Below are positions 9,559 through 17,855 of a stretch of DNA of 64,000 nt, one piece after another. Position numbers and translations under genes: made by a program. Position 1 is the stretch's first letter. Each line of letters begins with the position of its first letter. The notes beneath the pieces are model-generated. The model had not been told where the DNA came from and made no database searches. It saw only the letters and a list, made by a program, of their open reading frames with translations. Source of the DNA: Chloroflexota bacterium (GTDB lineage: Bacteria; Chloroflexota; Anaerolineae; Anaerolineales; Villigracilaceae); contig JACRBJ010000012.1 in assembly GCA_016234555.1 (NCBI GenBank), positions 62,001-126,000 on the forward strand, read 5' to 3'.

Positions 9559-9903
9559 ATGAACCTTCAAGAAATCATCGAACAACTCGACCTGACTGTG
9601 CTGACCGAGCCGCGCGATTTTGCTTCCATCAAACCTGACGGCGGTTACACCTCAGATCTGCTGTCGTGTGTCATGGCTGGCGCAAAGGGCAACTACCTCT
9701 GGATCACCCTGCAATCCCATCTTAATATAGTTGCTGTCGCCGCATTGCTGGAAGTAGCCGCCGTTATCATTACAGAAAATGCGCAGCCTGACCCTGCCAC
9801 AATTGCCAAAGCCAACGAACAGGGTGTTATCCTGCTTTCCACGTCCAAGCTCACATACGAAATTGACGGCAGGCTTTGGGAGATGGGCATCCACACTCAG
9901 TAA
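9559..9903 (+). CDS. DRTGG domain protein (second of two)
   Basis: This 114-residue single-domain DRTGG-like protein resembles the one encoded at 8202: both have a G-Y-(T/G)-(S/A)-DLxS start and a PLIS/ILLSTS ending. It starts 6 nt after the CBS-ATPase stop and overlaps the PHP start by 1 nt. The two copies flanking the CBS-ATPase suggest a hetero-oligomeric sensor. The substrate is unknown. Confidence 0.75.
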   Translation: MNLQEIIEQLDLTVLTEPRDFASIKPDGGYTSDLLSCVMAGAKGNYLWITLQSHLNIVAVAALLEVAAVIITENAQPDPATIAKANEQGVILLSTSKLTYEIDGRLWEMGIHTQ

Positions 9904-10637
9904 TGAACCAGTTTCGCGCCGACCTGCACGTACATACTGTTCTTTCCCCCTGTGCCGAGGTGGAAATGATTCCTCCATTGATTGTGCAGGAGGCACTGGA
10001 ACGGGGCATTCATCTGATTGCCATCACCGACCATAATGCGACGGGGAATATCCATGCGGTGATGGAGGCGGCTCGAGGTACGGATTTGACAGTCCTGCCT
10101 GGTATGGAATTGCAAACGCGCGAAGAAGTTCACCTTTTGTGCCTGTTCGAGACGCTTGAGCAGGCTGAAACCTGGCAGAAAGTGGTGGACTCAACCCTAC
10201 CAGATCGCTCGAACAACCCTGAATTTTTTGGTGAGCAATTTATTGTGGATGCCAGTGGCGATTTTATTCGTCGTGAAGAACGGCTGTTGATTGTCTCTGC
10301 GGAAATTGGGTTGGATGAAGCTGCCGTACGAGTCCACGCCCTGGGCGGCTTCGCCATCCCAGCCCATGTTGACCGCAAAGCCTTTAGTCTGATCGCCAAC
10401 CTGGGGTTGGTTCCGCCCGGTTTCGAAGCGCTGGAAATTTCCCGTCACCTAAAACCAACCGAAGCGGCAGTCCGCTATCCCCAAATCCGAGGTTATCCCC
10501 TCATCCAAAGTGGCGATGTCCATCGGCTTGAAGAATTTCTAGGTGCATGCGAATTCCATTTGGACACCCCCACTCTGGGCGAAATTCGTATGGCGCTAAA
10601 AAATGTTGGGGAACGCACATTGATTCTTCCTTCCTGA
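9903..10637 (+). CDS. PHP domain metal-dependent phosphoesterase
   Basis: The 244-residue PHP protein has the metal-binding motifs ADLHVHTVLSPC, ITDHNATG, PGMELQT and GDVHRLEE, the order expected for a trinuclear-metal phosphoesterase. The ATG at 9903 shares a base with the preceding TAA (TAATG), so translation is coupled. An in-frame upstream ATG at 9876 lies inside the DRTGG gene and is less likely. PHP proteins of this type often hydrolyse nucleotides or phospho-compounds; here a role in removing a signal or resetting a phosphorylated partner is inference. It closes the regulatory cassette before the NuoE-like gene. Confidence 0.8.
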   Translation: MNQFRADLHVHTVLSPCAEVEMIPPLIVQEALERGIHLIAITDHNATGNIHAVMEAARGTDLTVLPGMELQTREEVHLLCLFETLEQAETWQKVVDSTLPDRSNNPEFFGEQFIVDASGDFIRREERLLIVSAEIGLDEAAVRVHALGGFAIPAHVDRKAFSLIANLGLVPPGFEALEISRHLKPTEAAVRYPQIRGYPLIQSGDVHRLEEFLGACEFHLDTPTLGEIRMALKNVGERTLILPS

Positions 10638-10726
10638 TAAATTTGCTCATTTCACGGGGAAATACACTGTCCGGATAGACTCCCATTACAAGGATACTTC
10701 TCGCGTGCAAATATGACATTTGATAT

Positions 10727-10774
10727 TTGACGCCATCTTTTATCTGGGATACACTTTCGTGGTAAATTTCACAA
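10727..10774 (+). promoter_or_regulatory. Promoter with Rex-like operator for the formate dehydrogenase operon
   Basis: TTGACG (10727-10732), exactly 17 nt, then TACACT (10750-10755) make a clear promoter. TCGTGGTAAATTTCACAA at 10757-10774 overlaps the predicted start site. Its right half is a perfect TTCACAA and its left half matches 4 of 7 Rex positions. Binding there would block initiation when NADH is low. Confidence 0.5.
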
Positions 10775-10807
10775 ACTTTGGTGTATTTGGCAAAACATGG
10801 AGCGAAA

Positions 10808-11314
10808 ATGTCGAGGTTAGAAAAGAACATCCCTACCGATGACCCTTTGATGAATGCAGAAAAACGAGCTGTCATTGACCGAATTCTCGCTGATAATGCG
10901 GGCAAGGATGGCGCGGTCATGGTTGCTTTAAATGAGCTGCAAAGCGAGATCGGCTATATCTCTGAACCGATGGAAGTATATGTCGCCAAGAAGTTGAAGG
11001 CGCCTGTCAGCGCAGTGCATGGCGTTACCACATTCTATTCATTTTTTACCAACCGACCGCGTGGCAAGCACACCCTCAAGTTTTGCCTAGGGACAGCCTG
11101 CTATGTGGGTGGCACCCCGCAACTGATCGAGAAAGCCAAGCAATTATTGGGTATTGATGTCGGTCAGACAACCCCCGATGGGAATGTCACCCTGGAAGTA
11201 TGCCGCTGTGTGGGCGCGTGCAGTCAGGCTCCAGTGATGGTTCTTGACGATGAAGTGGAGGGACGGGTGCGCGCCAATACATTCCCGGAACTTCTCGCAG
11301 CGGTGAACAAGTAA
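10808..11314 (+). CDS. NuoE/HydC-like [2Fe-2S] thioredoxin-fold subunit
   Basis: This 168-residue protein is the 24-kDa-type subunit of NAD(P)-linked dehydrogenases and bifurcating hydrogenases. The N-terminal helical bundle (about 20-75) is followed by a thioredoxin-like ferredoxin domain. Its cluster ligands are in CLGTACYVGG and, about 40 residues on, CRCVGAC. The ATG at 10808 is preferred to the in-frame one at 10778 because it gives the usual family start. With the ATPase and HndB-like genes that follow, the order matches the start of hydABC/hnd clusters of fermentative anaerobes. It should pass electrons between the FMN of a NuoF partner and a catalytic subunit. Confidence 0.85.
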   Translation: MSRLEKNIPTDDPLMNAEKRAVIDRILADNAGKDGAVMVALNELQSEIGYISEPMEVYVAKKLKAPVSAVHGVTTFYSFFTNRPRGKHTLKFCLGTACYVGGTPQLIEKAKQLLGIDVGQTTPDGNVTLEVCRCVGACSQAPVMVLDDEVEGRVRANTFPELLAAVNK

Positions 11315-11323
11315 TCGGTTGCA

Positions 11324-11914
11324 ATGAGAGAAATTGCCCTGCACCTGCTTGATATTGCGGAAAACAGCGTGGCAGCGAATGCGAAAAACATCACGTTGAC
11401 AATCTGTGAGAATTTGCAGGGCGACCGGTTGACTGCCAGCGTAATTGACGACGGCAAAGGGATGAGTGCCGAAATGGCTGCCAGTGTGGTTGATCCTTTC
11501 GTGACCAGCCGAACGACCCGCAAGGTTGGATTGGGCATTCCGCTTTTCAAAACCGCCGCCGAAGCCTGCAACGGAAAGCTGGTCATCAGTTCGGAAATTG
11601 GCAAGGGCACAAGGCTGGATGTGGAATTCCAGCATAGTCACATTGACCGCATGCCGCTTGGCGATCTGTCCAGCACGCTGCTTACGTTGTTCGTGGCTTA
11701 TCCTCAGATCCATTGGTTGTTTGATTATGCAATTATTCCAGCCAGTGGAAAGCCGGAGGAAAAATTTGTTTTTGACACCCAGCCTGTCATGGCTGAGTTG
11801 GGCGACATATCCCTGACGGAACCAGCCGTGCTGGCTTTCCTCAGGGAATACATCGAAAGCGGTATTGACCGTGTTCGGCTCGCCAGCGAAGGTCAATCTA
11901 CAATTACTCAATAG
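11324..11914 (+). CDS. GHKL ATPase (histidine-kinase-like, no H box)
   Basis: The 196-residue protein has a GHKL ATPase fold in its first 110 residues: N box DIAENSVAANA, G1 DDGKGM and a G2-like KVGLGIPL. There is no HisKA box or receiver. The last 80 residues are unassigned. Genes of this kind sit between hydC and hydD in several bifurcating-hydrogenase operons and are annotated as histidine kinases; their target is not known to me. The location inside the redox operon suggests autogenous control. The ribosome site is weak. Confidence 0.75.
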   Translation: MREIALHLLDIAENSVAANAKNITLTICENLQGDRLTASVIDDGKGMSAEMAASVVDPFVTSRTTRKVGLGIPLFKTAAEACNGKLVISSEIGKGTRLDVEFQHSHIDRMPLGDLSSTLLTLFVAYPQIHWLFDYAIIPASGKPEEKFVFDTQPVMAELGDISLTEPAVLAFLREYIESGIDRVRLASEGQSTITQ

Positions 11915-11923
11915 GAGAGTACT

Positions 11924-12292
11924 ATGTCAGCAATCAAATCCCTTGAAGACTTGAAACGCATCCGTGAAGAAGCACTCGAAAAACGCAAAGTTAAGACGGC
12001 AGAGGGCACAATCCAGGTGATGGTGGCGATGGGCACCTGTGGGATTGCCGCTGGCGCACGCGACACCATGAAAGCCATTCTGGATCATATTGAAAACAAT
12101 AATGTGAGCAGCGTGATTGTCACACAGACTGGCTGTATTGGGAAATGCGATTACGAACCGATTGTGTCAGTGGCAATTGGCGCCGACCCGAAAGTTGTTT
12201 ATGGTCACATCAATCCGGAACGCGCACGCAAAATCATGCAGGAGCATGTTGTCGGCGGTAAAGTGTTGACCGAGTGGATTATTCCGGCATAA
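11924..12292 (+). CDS. HndB-like thioredoxin-fold [2Fe-2S] ferredoxin
   Basis: The 122-residue protein resembles the small HndB/HydD ferredoxins found beside NuoE- and NuoF-like genes. Conserved cysteines lie in MGTCGIAAG and QTGCIGKCDYEP, as expected for a [2Fe-2S] thioredoxin-like domain. AGGAG stands 7 nt before the ATG. A 110-nt gap without a clear terminator separates it from the NuoF fusion. It is probably an electron-transfer or assembly partner of the next gene product. Confidence 0.8.
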   Translation: MSAIKSLEDLKRIREEALEKRKVKTAEGTIQVMVAMGTCGIAAGARDTMKAILDHIENNNVSSVIVTQTGCIGKCDYEPIVSVAIGADPKVVYGHINPERARKIMQEHVVGGKVLTEWIIPA

Positions 12293-12403
12293 TAACATCC
12301 GCGTTTACTCATGCGAGGACTGTTTCCATCCGATCGGTGTATTTATACGACGCTCGCAAGGTTTGTTTGAAAAATAACATAGAAGCATCAGGTGAATAAG
12401 AAA

Positions 12404-15400
12404 ATGGCTAATTATCGTTTACATATCCTTGTTTGTATGGACCCATTGTGTCAGGAAAAGGGGTCGCAAAAAATTTTGGAGGCATTGAAAAAGGAACTGA
12501 TTGCCCAAGGTTTGGATAATGAAGTTCGGGTACTCGAAACGCCCCGCATTGGCGGCTGTGAACAGGGACCCGAACTTATGGTTTATCCTGACGAAGTGCG
12601 CTACGCTGGAATTACCGTGGAAGATGTGCCCGAATTGGTCGAGGAGCATTTTCTCAAGGGACGCATTTTCCCACGGCTCCTGTCGCCGCTTGAAGAGCGC
12701 GAAGATAAAGAGTTGAGTGCCCCCAAGCCCAAGGAAGTTCGCGTTGTTCTGCGGAACTGCGGCGTTATTGATCCCGGCAATATCGAGGATTACCTGGCTG
12801 AAGACGGTTATCAGGCATTGGCGAAAGTGCTGACTGAAATGACCCCGGAAAAGGTCATCGAAGAAGTCAGCGCCAGTGGATTGCGTGGGCGCGGCGGTGC
12901 GGGGTTCCCAGCCGGACGCAAATGGGCATTGGCGCGTCAAACCCAGGAATGGCCCAAGTATCTAATCTGCAATGCGGATGAAGGTGACCCTGGCGCGTTT
13001 ATGAACCGGCGCGTTCTGGAAGGCGATCCACATTCAGTCATCGAAGGCATGGCGATTGCGGCGTACGCCATTGGTGCATCCTATGGTTACGTTTACTGTC
13101 GCGCAGAGTACCCGTTGGCGGTCAAAACGCTGAAAATTGCCATCCAGCAGGCACGCGACCTGGGTGTGCTCGGTAAAAATATCATGGGCAGTGGCTTCGA
13201 CTTCGATATGGAAGTCCGCATGGGCGCAGGCGCCTTCGTTTGCGGTGAGGAAACCGCCTTGATTGCTTCCATCGAGGGCAAGCGCGGCGAGCCGCGTCCA
13301 CGCCCGCCATTCCCGGCGGTCAAAGGTGTGTGGGGTAAGCCCACCAGCAACAATAATGTCGAAACCTATGCCAACGTTCCGCAGATTATTCTTAAGGGTG
13401 CCCCCTGGTTTGCCGCCATGGGCACAGAGAAAAGCAAAGGCTCCAAGACTTTCGCCATTGCTGGCGATGTGGCGCATCCTGGCTTGATCGAAGTTCCGTT
13501 GGGCATCACCCTGCGCGAGGTCATTTATGACATCGGCGGCGGTATCAAGGATGGCAAGGGCTATAAAGCAGTGCAGATCGGTGGACCGATGGGTGGTTGT
13601 TTGCCCGTTGAATATCTCGATCGCCCTATTGATTACGAATCACTGACGGCTGCGGGCGCGATGATGGGGTCAGGCGGTATGGTCATCATGGACGACGAGA
13701 CCTGCATGGTGGATATCGCCCGCTTCTTCATGGAATTCACCCAGGAAGAGTCTTGTGGAAAGTGTACTCCCTGCCGTGTTGGCACGCATCGCATTCTGGA
13801 AATGCTCCAGGATATTTGTGATGGCAAAGGCAAACCCGGCGACCTCGAAAAACTCGAAGAACTATGCCACGAAGTCATCCGCAACAGTCTGTGCGGACTT
13901 GGGCAGGGCGCGCCGAACCCGGTGCTCAGCACGCTCAAACATTTCCGTGCCGAATACGAAGCGCATGTTTACGAAAAACGCTGCCCGGCGGGCGTTTGTA
14001 AAGGCCTGACGCGGGCGTTCTGTGTCAATACCTGTCCCGCCAATGTGGACAGCCCAGCCTACCTGGGTTTGATTGCCCAGGGACGTTATGCCGAGGGCCT
14101 GGAGATCCACCGCAAGACCAACCCGTTTGCGCTCATTTGTGGACGCGTCTGCCCTGCGTTCTGCGAGAACCGCTGTCGCCGTGGATTGATCGACGATGCC
14201 ATTTCCATCCGTATGGTCAAACGCTTCATGGCTGATAAGTTCTACAGCGAACCCTGGACTCCGGAATGTGCGCCGTCCAACGGAAAGCGTGTGGCGGTGG
14301 TTGGCGCTGGACCTGCCGGTCTGACTGCTGCGTTGCGTCTGGCGCAACGAGGTTATGGGGTGACAGTTTTCGAGAAAATGCCCCAACCCGGCGGCATGAT
14401 GACCTACGGCATTCCATCCTATCGTTTGCCACGCGAGCCGCTCTTTAGTGAAATCGACAATATTCGTCGCGCGGGTGTGGAAATTCGATGTAATCAGGCT
14501 TTGGGTGTGGATTTCTCCATTGCAAGCTTGAAAGAAGAAGGTTACGAAGCCATCGTCATGGCGCTGGGTGCGCACAAGAGTCGTCGTTTGGGTGTTCCGG
14601 GTGAGGAAAAAGAGGGTGTATATCACGGCATCACGATGTTGCGCGAGATTGCCATGGGACAGGCTCCTCATTTGAAAGGTAAGCGCATTGCCGTTGTCGG
14701 CGGTGGAGATGTCGCTATTGATGTGGCGCGTTCCTCCTGGCGTTTGGGCGCGGCGGAAGTGCACATCATCTATCGTCGTGAAAAAGCCGACATGCCTGCG
14801 CATTTGGAGGAAATTACCGCTGCCGAGGAGGAAGGTGTGCAGTTCCACTTCCTGTCCAACCCAGTGGAGGTTTTGGGCGGTGAGGCGATTACTGGTGTTC
14901 GTTTGCAGCGCCAAAGACGCGGTGATGTAGATAACAGTGGTCGTCGCAGTGTGCATTCCATCCCCGGTTCCGAATACGAACTGGCTTGCGATGTACTGGT
15001 CCCGGCCATCGGCCAAATCACAGATTTCGACTGGCAGATCGAAGCCAATACTGAAGTCGAGACCGAACAGCCAGAAACCCATCTCGCAATCCTTCAGCAC
15101 AAGCGCAGGATCCGCACTGAAGAGCAGCAAATCGAAACCAACAGGCTTTCCACCTTCAAAGTCGGTCTTGCCTTTGAAACCACCCTGCCTGGCGTGTTTG
15201 CCGCAGGTGACGCTGTACAGGGTCCCGCGACTGTTATTGATGCCATTGCGCAGGGAAACAAGGTTGCCATCGCCGTTCATACCTGGTTGACCAAGGGTAA
15301 GGTCGAGCGTGTGCTATACAAGCAGCCGATTCATAGCGTCGAACAGACCGTTGACATCATGGCTTACGCCGATGCCCGCCGTCCCCAAACACAATTCATC

Positions 15401-15538
15401 CCGGTTGATTTGCGTTTGAGCGGGTTCCAGGAAGTTGAAAAAGGTTACGATGAAGCACAGGCACGCGAAGAAGCAAAACGCTGCCTGCGCTGCGATCTGG
15501 AGTGGCAGCAGTACATAAAGGATAAAAATTTGCGCTAG
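12404..15538 (+). CDS. NuoF/HydB-like diaphorase fused to GltD/NfnB-like NAD(P)H flavoprotein
   Basis: The 1,044-residue fusion has two halves. Residues 1-100 are a thioredoxin-like [2Fe-2S] domain. Residues about 115-510 form the NuoF core, with FMN/NADH loop GRGGAGFPAGRKW near residue 161, an SLBB domain and a [4Fe-4S] motif SCGKCTPCRVG near 450. Instead of the ferredoxin tail of HydB, residues about 525-1,044 form a glutamate synthase small-subunit type module: cysteine-rich entry (FCVNTCPANV, CGRVCPAFCENRC), FAD site VVGAGPAGLTAA near 630 and NAD(P) site VVGGGDVAIDVA near 762. ATG 12404 is chosen because AGGTGA lies 8 nt upstream; a GTG at 12392 is in frame. It could connect NADH, NADPH and ferredoxin-type carriers. 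Which nucleotides it uses is inference. Confidence 0.88.
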   Translation: MANYRLHILVCMDPLCQEKGSQKILEALKKELIAQGLDNEVRVLETPRIGGCEQGPELMVYPDEVRYAGITVEDVPELVEEHFLKGRIFPRLLSPLEEREDKELSAPKPKEVRVVLRNCGVIDPGNIEDYLAEDGYQALAKVLTEMTPEKVIEEVSASGLRGRGGAGFPAGRKWALARQTQEWPKYLICNADEGDPGAFMNRRVLEGDPHSVIEGMAIAAYAIGASYGYVYCRAEYPLAVKTLKIAIQQARDLGVLGKNIMGSGFDFDMEVRMGAGAFVCGEETALIASIEGKRGEPRPRPPFPAVKGVWGKPTSNNNVETYANVPQIILKGAPWFAAMGTEKSKGSKTFAIAGDVAHPGLIEVPLGITLREVIYDIGGGIKDGKGYKAVQIGGPMGGCLPVEYLDRPIDYESLTAAGAMMGSGGMVIMDDETCMVDIARFFMEFTQEESCGKCTPCRVGTHRILEMLQDICDGKGKPGDLEKLEELCHEVIRNSLCGLGQGAPNPVLSTLKHFRAEYEAHVYEKRCPAGVCKGLTRAFCVNTCPANVDSPAYLGLIAQGRYAEGLEIHRKTNPFALICGRVCPAFCENRCRRGLIDDAISIRMVKRFMADKFYSEPWTPECAPSNGKRVAVVGAGPAGLTAALRLAQRGYGVTVFEKMPQPGGMMTYGIPSYRLPREPLFSEIDNIRRAGVEIRCNQALGVDFSIASLKEEGYEAIVMALGAHKSRRLGVPGEEKEGVYHGITMLREIAMGQAPHLKGKRIAVVGGGDVAIDVARSSWRLGAAEVHIIYRREKADMPAHLEEITAAEEEGVQFHFLSNPVEVLGGEAITGVRLQRQRRGDVDNSGRRSVHSIPGSEYELACDVLVPAIGQITDFDWQIEANTEVETEQPETHLAILQHKRRIRTEEQQIETNRLSTFKVGLAFETTLPGVFAAGDAVQGPATVIDAIAQGNKVAIAVHTWLTKGKVERVLYKQPIHSVEQTVDIMAYADARRPQTQFIPVDLRLSGFQEVEKGYDEAQAREEAKRCLRCDLEWQQYIKDKNLR

Positions 15539-15650
15539 GTCCCGTTTCTGATCGAAACAGGCATGACAGAACAGGTCTTCCTAAAACAAGGTTTTCAAGC
15601 GGATTTACGAGTACAGTAGAGAAAAGCCAAATTCTTTGATTGGAGGCAGG

Positions 15651-16148
15651 ATGTCCGCATTAATGATCGAGTCAGATGTAGTTGCCCTGGTACAGGCAGC
15701 AATCGAAAAGCATGGGAGAAATCCCGATGCTTTTATACCAATCCTCAGCGAGATCAACCATGTTTACGGGCATGTCCCCGGTGATGCTTTTCATGAAATC
15801 TGCCGGCAGATACGAATCCCGGATGACAGGGTGCGTGTTATGGAAAGCCAGCTCTATGGACTTGCCAGTTTCTACGACATGTTATCCACCAAGCCGCGCG
15901 GCCGTCATGTGATTAAGTTCTGTGAAAATGCGCCCTGCCATGTCGTCGGTGGAAAAGCCATCTGGGATGCGTTGAGGGAGGAACTCAAACTGGAAAACGG
16001 CGAAACCACCCCCGATTCCAAGTGGACGCTGGTTACCACCTCCTGCATTGGGTTGTGCAGCGTGGGGCCCGTTATGCTGATCGATGACGACATCTATGGC
16101 AACCTGACGCCCGAGCAGGTTCCCGACATCCTGGAACGATACGAATAG
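15651..16148 (+). CDS. NuoE-like [2Fe-2S] subunit of formate dehydrogenase
   Basis: This 165-residue 24-kDa-type subunit is the second NuoE of the operon. The ATG at 15651 follows GGAGG by 4 nt, so the in-frame start at 15636 is rejected. The [2Fe-2S] ligands are in CENAPCHVVGG and CIGLCSVGP. It sits 9 nt before the second NuoF and directly upstream of the formate dehydrogenase subunit, an order typical of soluble NAD-dependent FdhCBA-type enzymes (FdsGBA-like). Its role is electron relay between NuoF and the catalytic subunit. Confidence 0.87.
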   Translation: MSALMIESDVVALVQAAIEKHGRNPDAFIPILSEINHVYGHVPGDAFHEICRQIRIPDDRVRVMESQLYGLASFYDMLSTKPRGRHVIKFCENAPCHVVGGKAIWDALREELKLENGETTPDSKWTLVTTSCIGLCSVGPVMLIDDDIYGNLTPEQVPDILERYE

Positions 16149-16157
16149 GAGCCTGCC

Positions 16158-17834
16158 ATGAAAATAAGACGCAGCATGATCCTGGTCTCCAACGATCCCG
16201 AAAGCGTCCGCCTAGGAGCGGAGGACCTCCTTCGTAATCTAAACGAAGCCGTCGAGGCTTACAACCTTCAGAACGAAGTGACCGTTTCCACGATTGACGT
16301 CTCCACGATGTATGATGTCAGACGCTCGAATATTTTGCCGATGGTCATCGTGCATCCGGACGCCACCGTGTATGGCCCGGTCAAGCCATCGGACGGGCGT
16401 TATCTGGTGGAGGAACATATATACAAGGGGCGTGTTGTCAACGACCTGCTTGCGCCTCCCAAATTGTTGACAGGACAAATTGGCTGGCTTCGAGTTCACA
16501 AGGGATACAACCCTACCGAGCAGCGGGTCGTCTTGGAACGCGCGGGCCGCATTGACCCCGAAAACATCGAGGAGTTCATTGCGTCGAACGGTTACGAGGC
16601 GCTTGGAAAAGCGCTTACAGAAATGAAGCCCGAAGACGTAATCAATACCATAGACAAGTCGGGTTTGCAGGGACGCGGCGGAGCAGGCTTCCCAACTGGG
16701 CGTAAATGGCGTTTTGTGCGCTCGGCAAAAGGTGAAAAGAAATACGTTGTTTGCAATGCGGACGAGAGCGAACCGGGTACCTTCAAGGACCGTCTTGTGC
16801 TTGAAGGCGACCCGCACCACATCCTCGAAGCCATGGCAATCGCGGGATACGCAATCGGCGCGGACGAAGGGTACATTTATATCCGTGGCGAATACGGGCT
16901 TGCCTACCAGCGCCTTGAAAATTCCATCCAGCAGGCGAAGGAATATGGTTTCCTCGGAAATAATATCTTCGGCACCGATTTCAACTTCCACATTCACGTT
17001 CATGCCGGTGCAGGAGCCTATGTTTGCGGCGAAGAGACGGCGCTGATCGAATCCCTCGAAGGCAAACGGGGCGAACCGCGCTCCAGACCTCCATACCCCG
17101 TCACGCACGGGCTATGGAACAAGCCGACCCTGGTAAACAACGTCGAAACGCTGGCAAACATCCCCGCCATCCTGCGCAACGGCGCGGACTGGTACCGGTC
17201 GATTGGCACCCCCTCCAGCCCCGGCACGAAAGTTTATACCATCATGGGCAATGTCAATTTCAGGGGCGTGATTGAAGTGCCGATGGGTATCACCCTGCGC
17301 GAGGTCATCAATATCTATGCCAAAGGGATGAAGCCGGGCAGTACTCTTAAACTTGCGCAGACGGGCGGAAGCAGCGGCTCCATCATTCCAGCCGAGTTGC
17401 AGGATATTCCGATGGATTTTGAATCCTTCCGCAAAGCTGGCGTTTCGCTTGGTTCAGGCGCGCTGTTGATCTGTGATCAAAACACCTGCGTTGTGGATCT
17501 TGTCAAGGTTCTTTTGCAATTCTTTCGCTTCGAATCCTGCGGCAAATGCACACCCTGCCGCGTGGGTACGCAGCGCATTTATGAAATAACCGAACGTCTA
17601 TCCCAGGGTCAGGCCGAACTTGCCGATCTCGACGAAGCCCTGAACTTGATTGGAGAGATGGAGCGGACGTCGAACTGTGGTTTGGGTCAAACTGCCGGAA
17701 CGGCATTTCGTGGCATGTTAAAACATTTTCGTTACGAGGTGGAAGCTCATATTAACCCGCGTGAATGTCCAACCGGTGTCTGTTCCATGGTAACTGAAAC
17801 TGGATCCCAGTTCGATTATCTACACATTGCATAG
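16158..17834 (+). CDS. NuoF-like NADH-binding diaphorase subunit of formate dehydrogenase
   Basis: The 558-residue NuoF homologue has an N-terminal thioredoxin-like region (about 1-110) and the FMN/NADH loop GRGGAGFPTGRKW near residue 171. It also has an SLBB domain and the N3-type [4Fe-4S] ligands SCGKCTPCRVG near 459 with a further Cys in SNCGLGQ. The N-terminal part lacks the cysteine set seen in the NuoF fusion, so it probably carries no [2Fe-2S] cluster there. AGGAG precedes the ATG. It ends 21 nt before fdhA. It should reduce NAD+ with electrons from formate, or the reverse. Confidence 0.88.
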   Translation: MKIRRSMILVSNDPESVRLGAEDLLRNLNEAVEAYNLQNEVTVSTIDVSTMYDVRRSNILPMVIVHPDATVYGPVKPSDGRYLVEEHIYKGRVVNDLLAPPKLLTGQIGWLRVHKGYNPTEQRVVLERAGRIDPENIEEFIASNGYEALGKALTEMKPEDVINTIDKSGLQGRGGAGFPTGRKWRFVRSAKGEKKYVVCNADESEPGTFKDRLVLEGDPHHILEAMAIAGYAIGADEGYIYIRGEYGLAYQRLENSIQQAKEYGFLGNNIFGTDFNFHIHVHAGAGAYVCGEETALIESLEGKRGEPRSRPPYPVTHGLWNKPTLVNNVETLANIPAILRNGADWYRSIGTPSSPGTKVYTIMGNVNFRGVIEVPMGITLREVINIYAKGMKPGSTLKLAQTGGSSGSIIPAELQDIPMDFESFRKAGVSLGSGALLICDQNTCVVDLVKVLLQFFRFESCGKCTPCRVGTQRIYEITERLSQGQAELADLDEALNLIGEMERTSNCGLGQTAGTAFRGMLKHFRYEVEAHINPRECPTGVCSMVTETGSQFDYLHIA

Positions 17835-17855
17835 TGGAAACATAAGGAGATCTTT

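Noticed and set aside
13862..15280. Minus-strand frame of 472 codons
   Set aside because: Shadow of the GltD-like half of the NuoF fusion; no recognisable domain and no start context.
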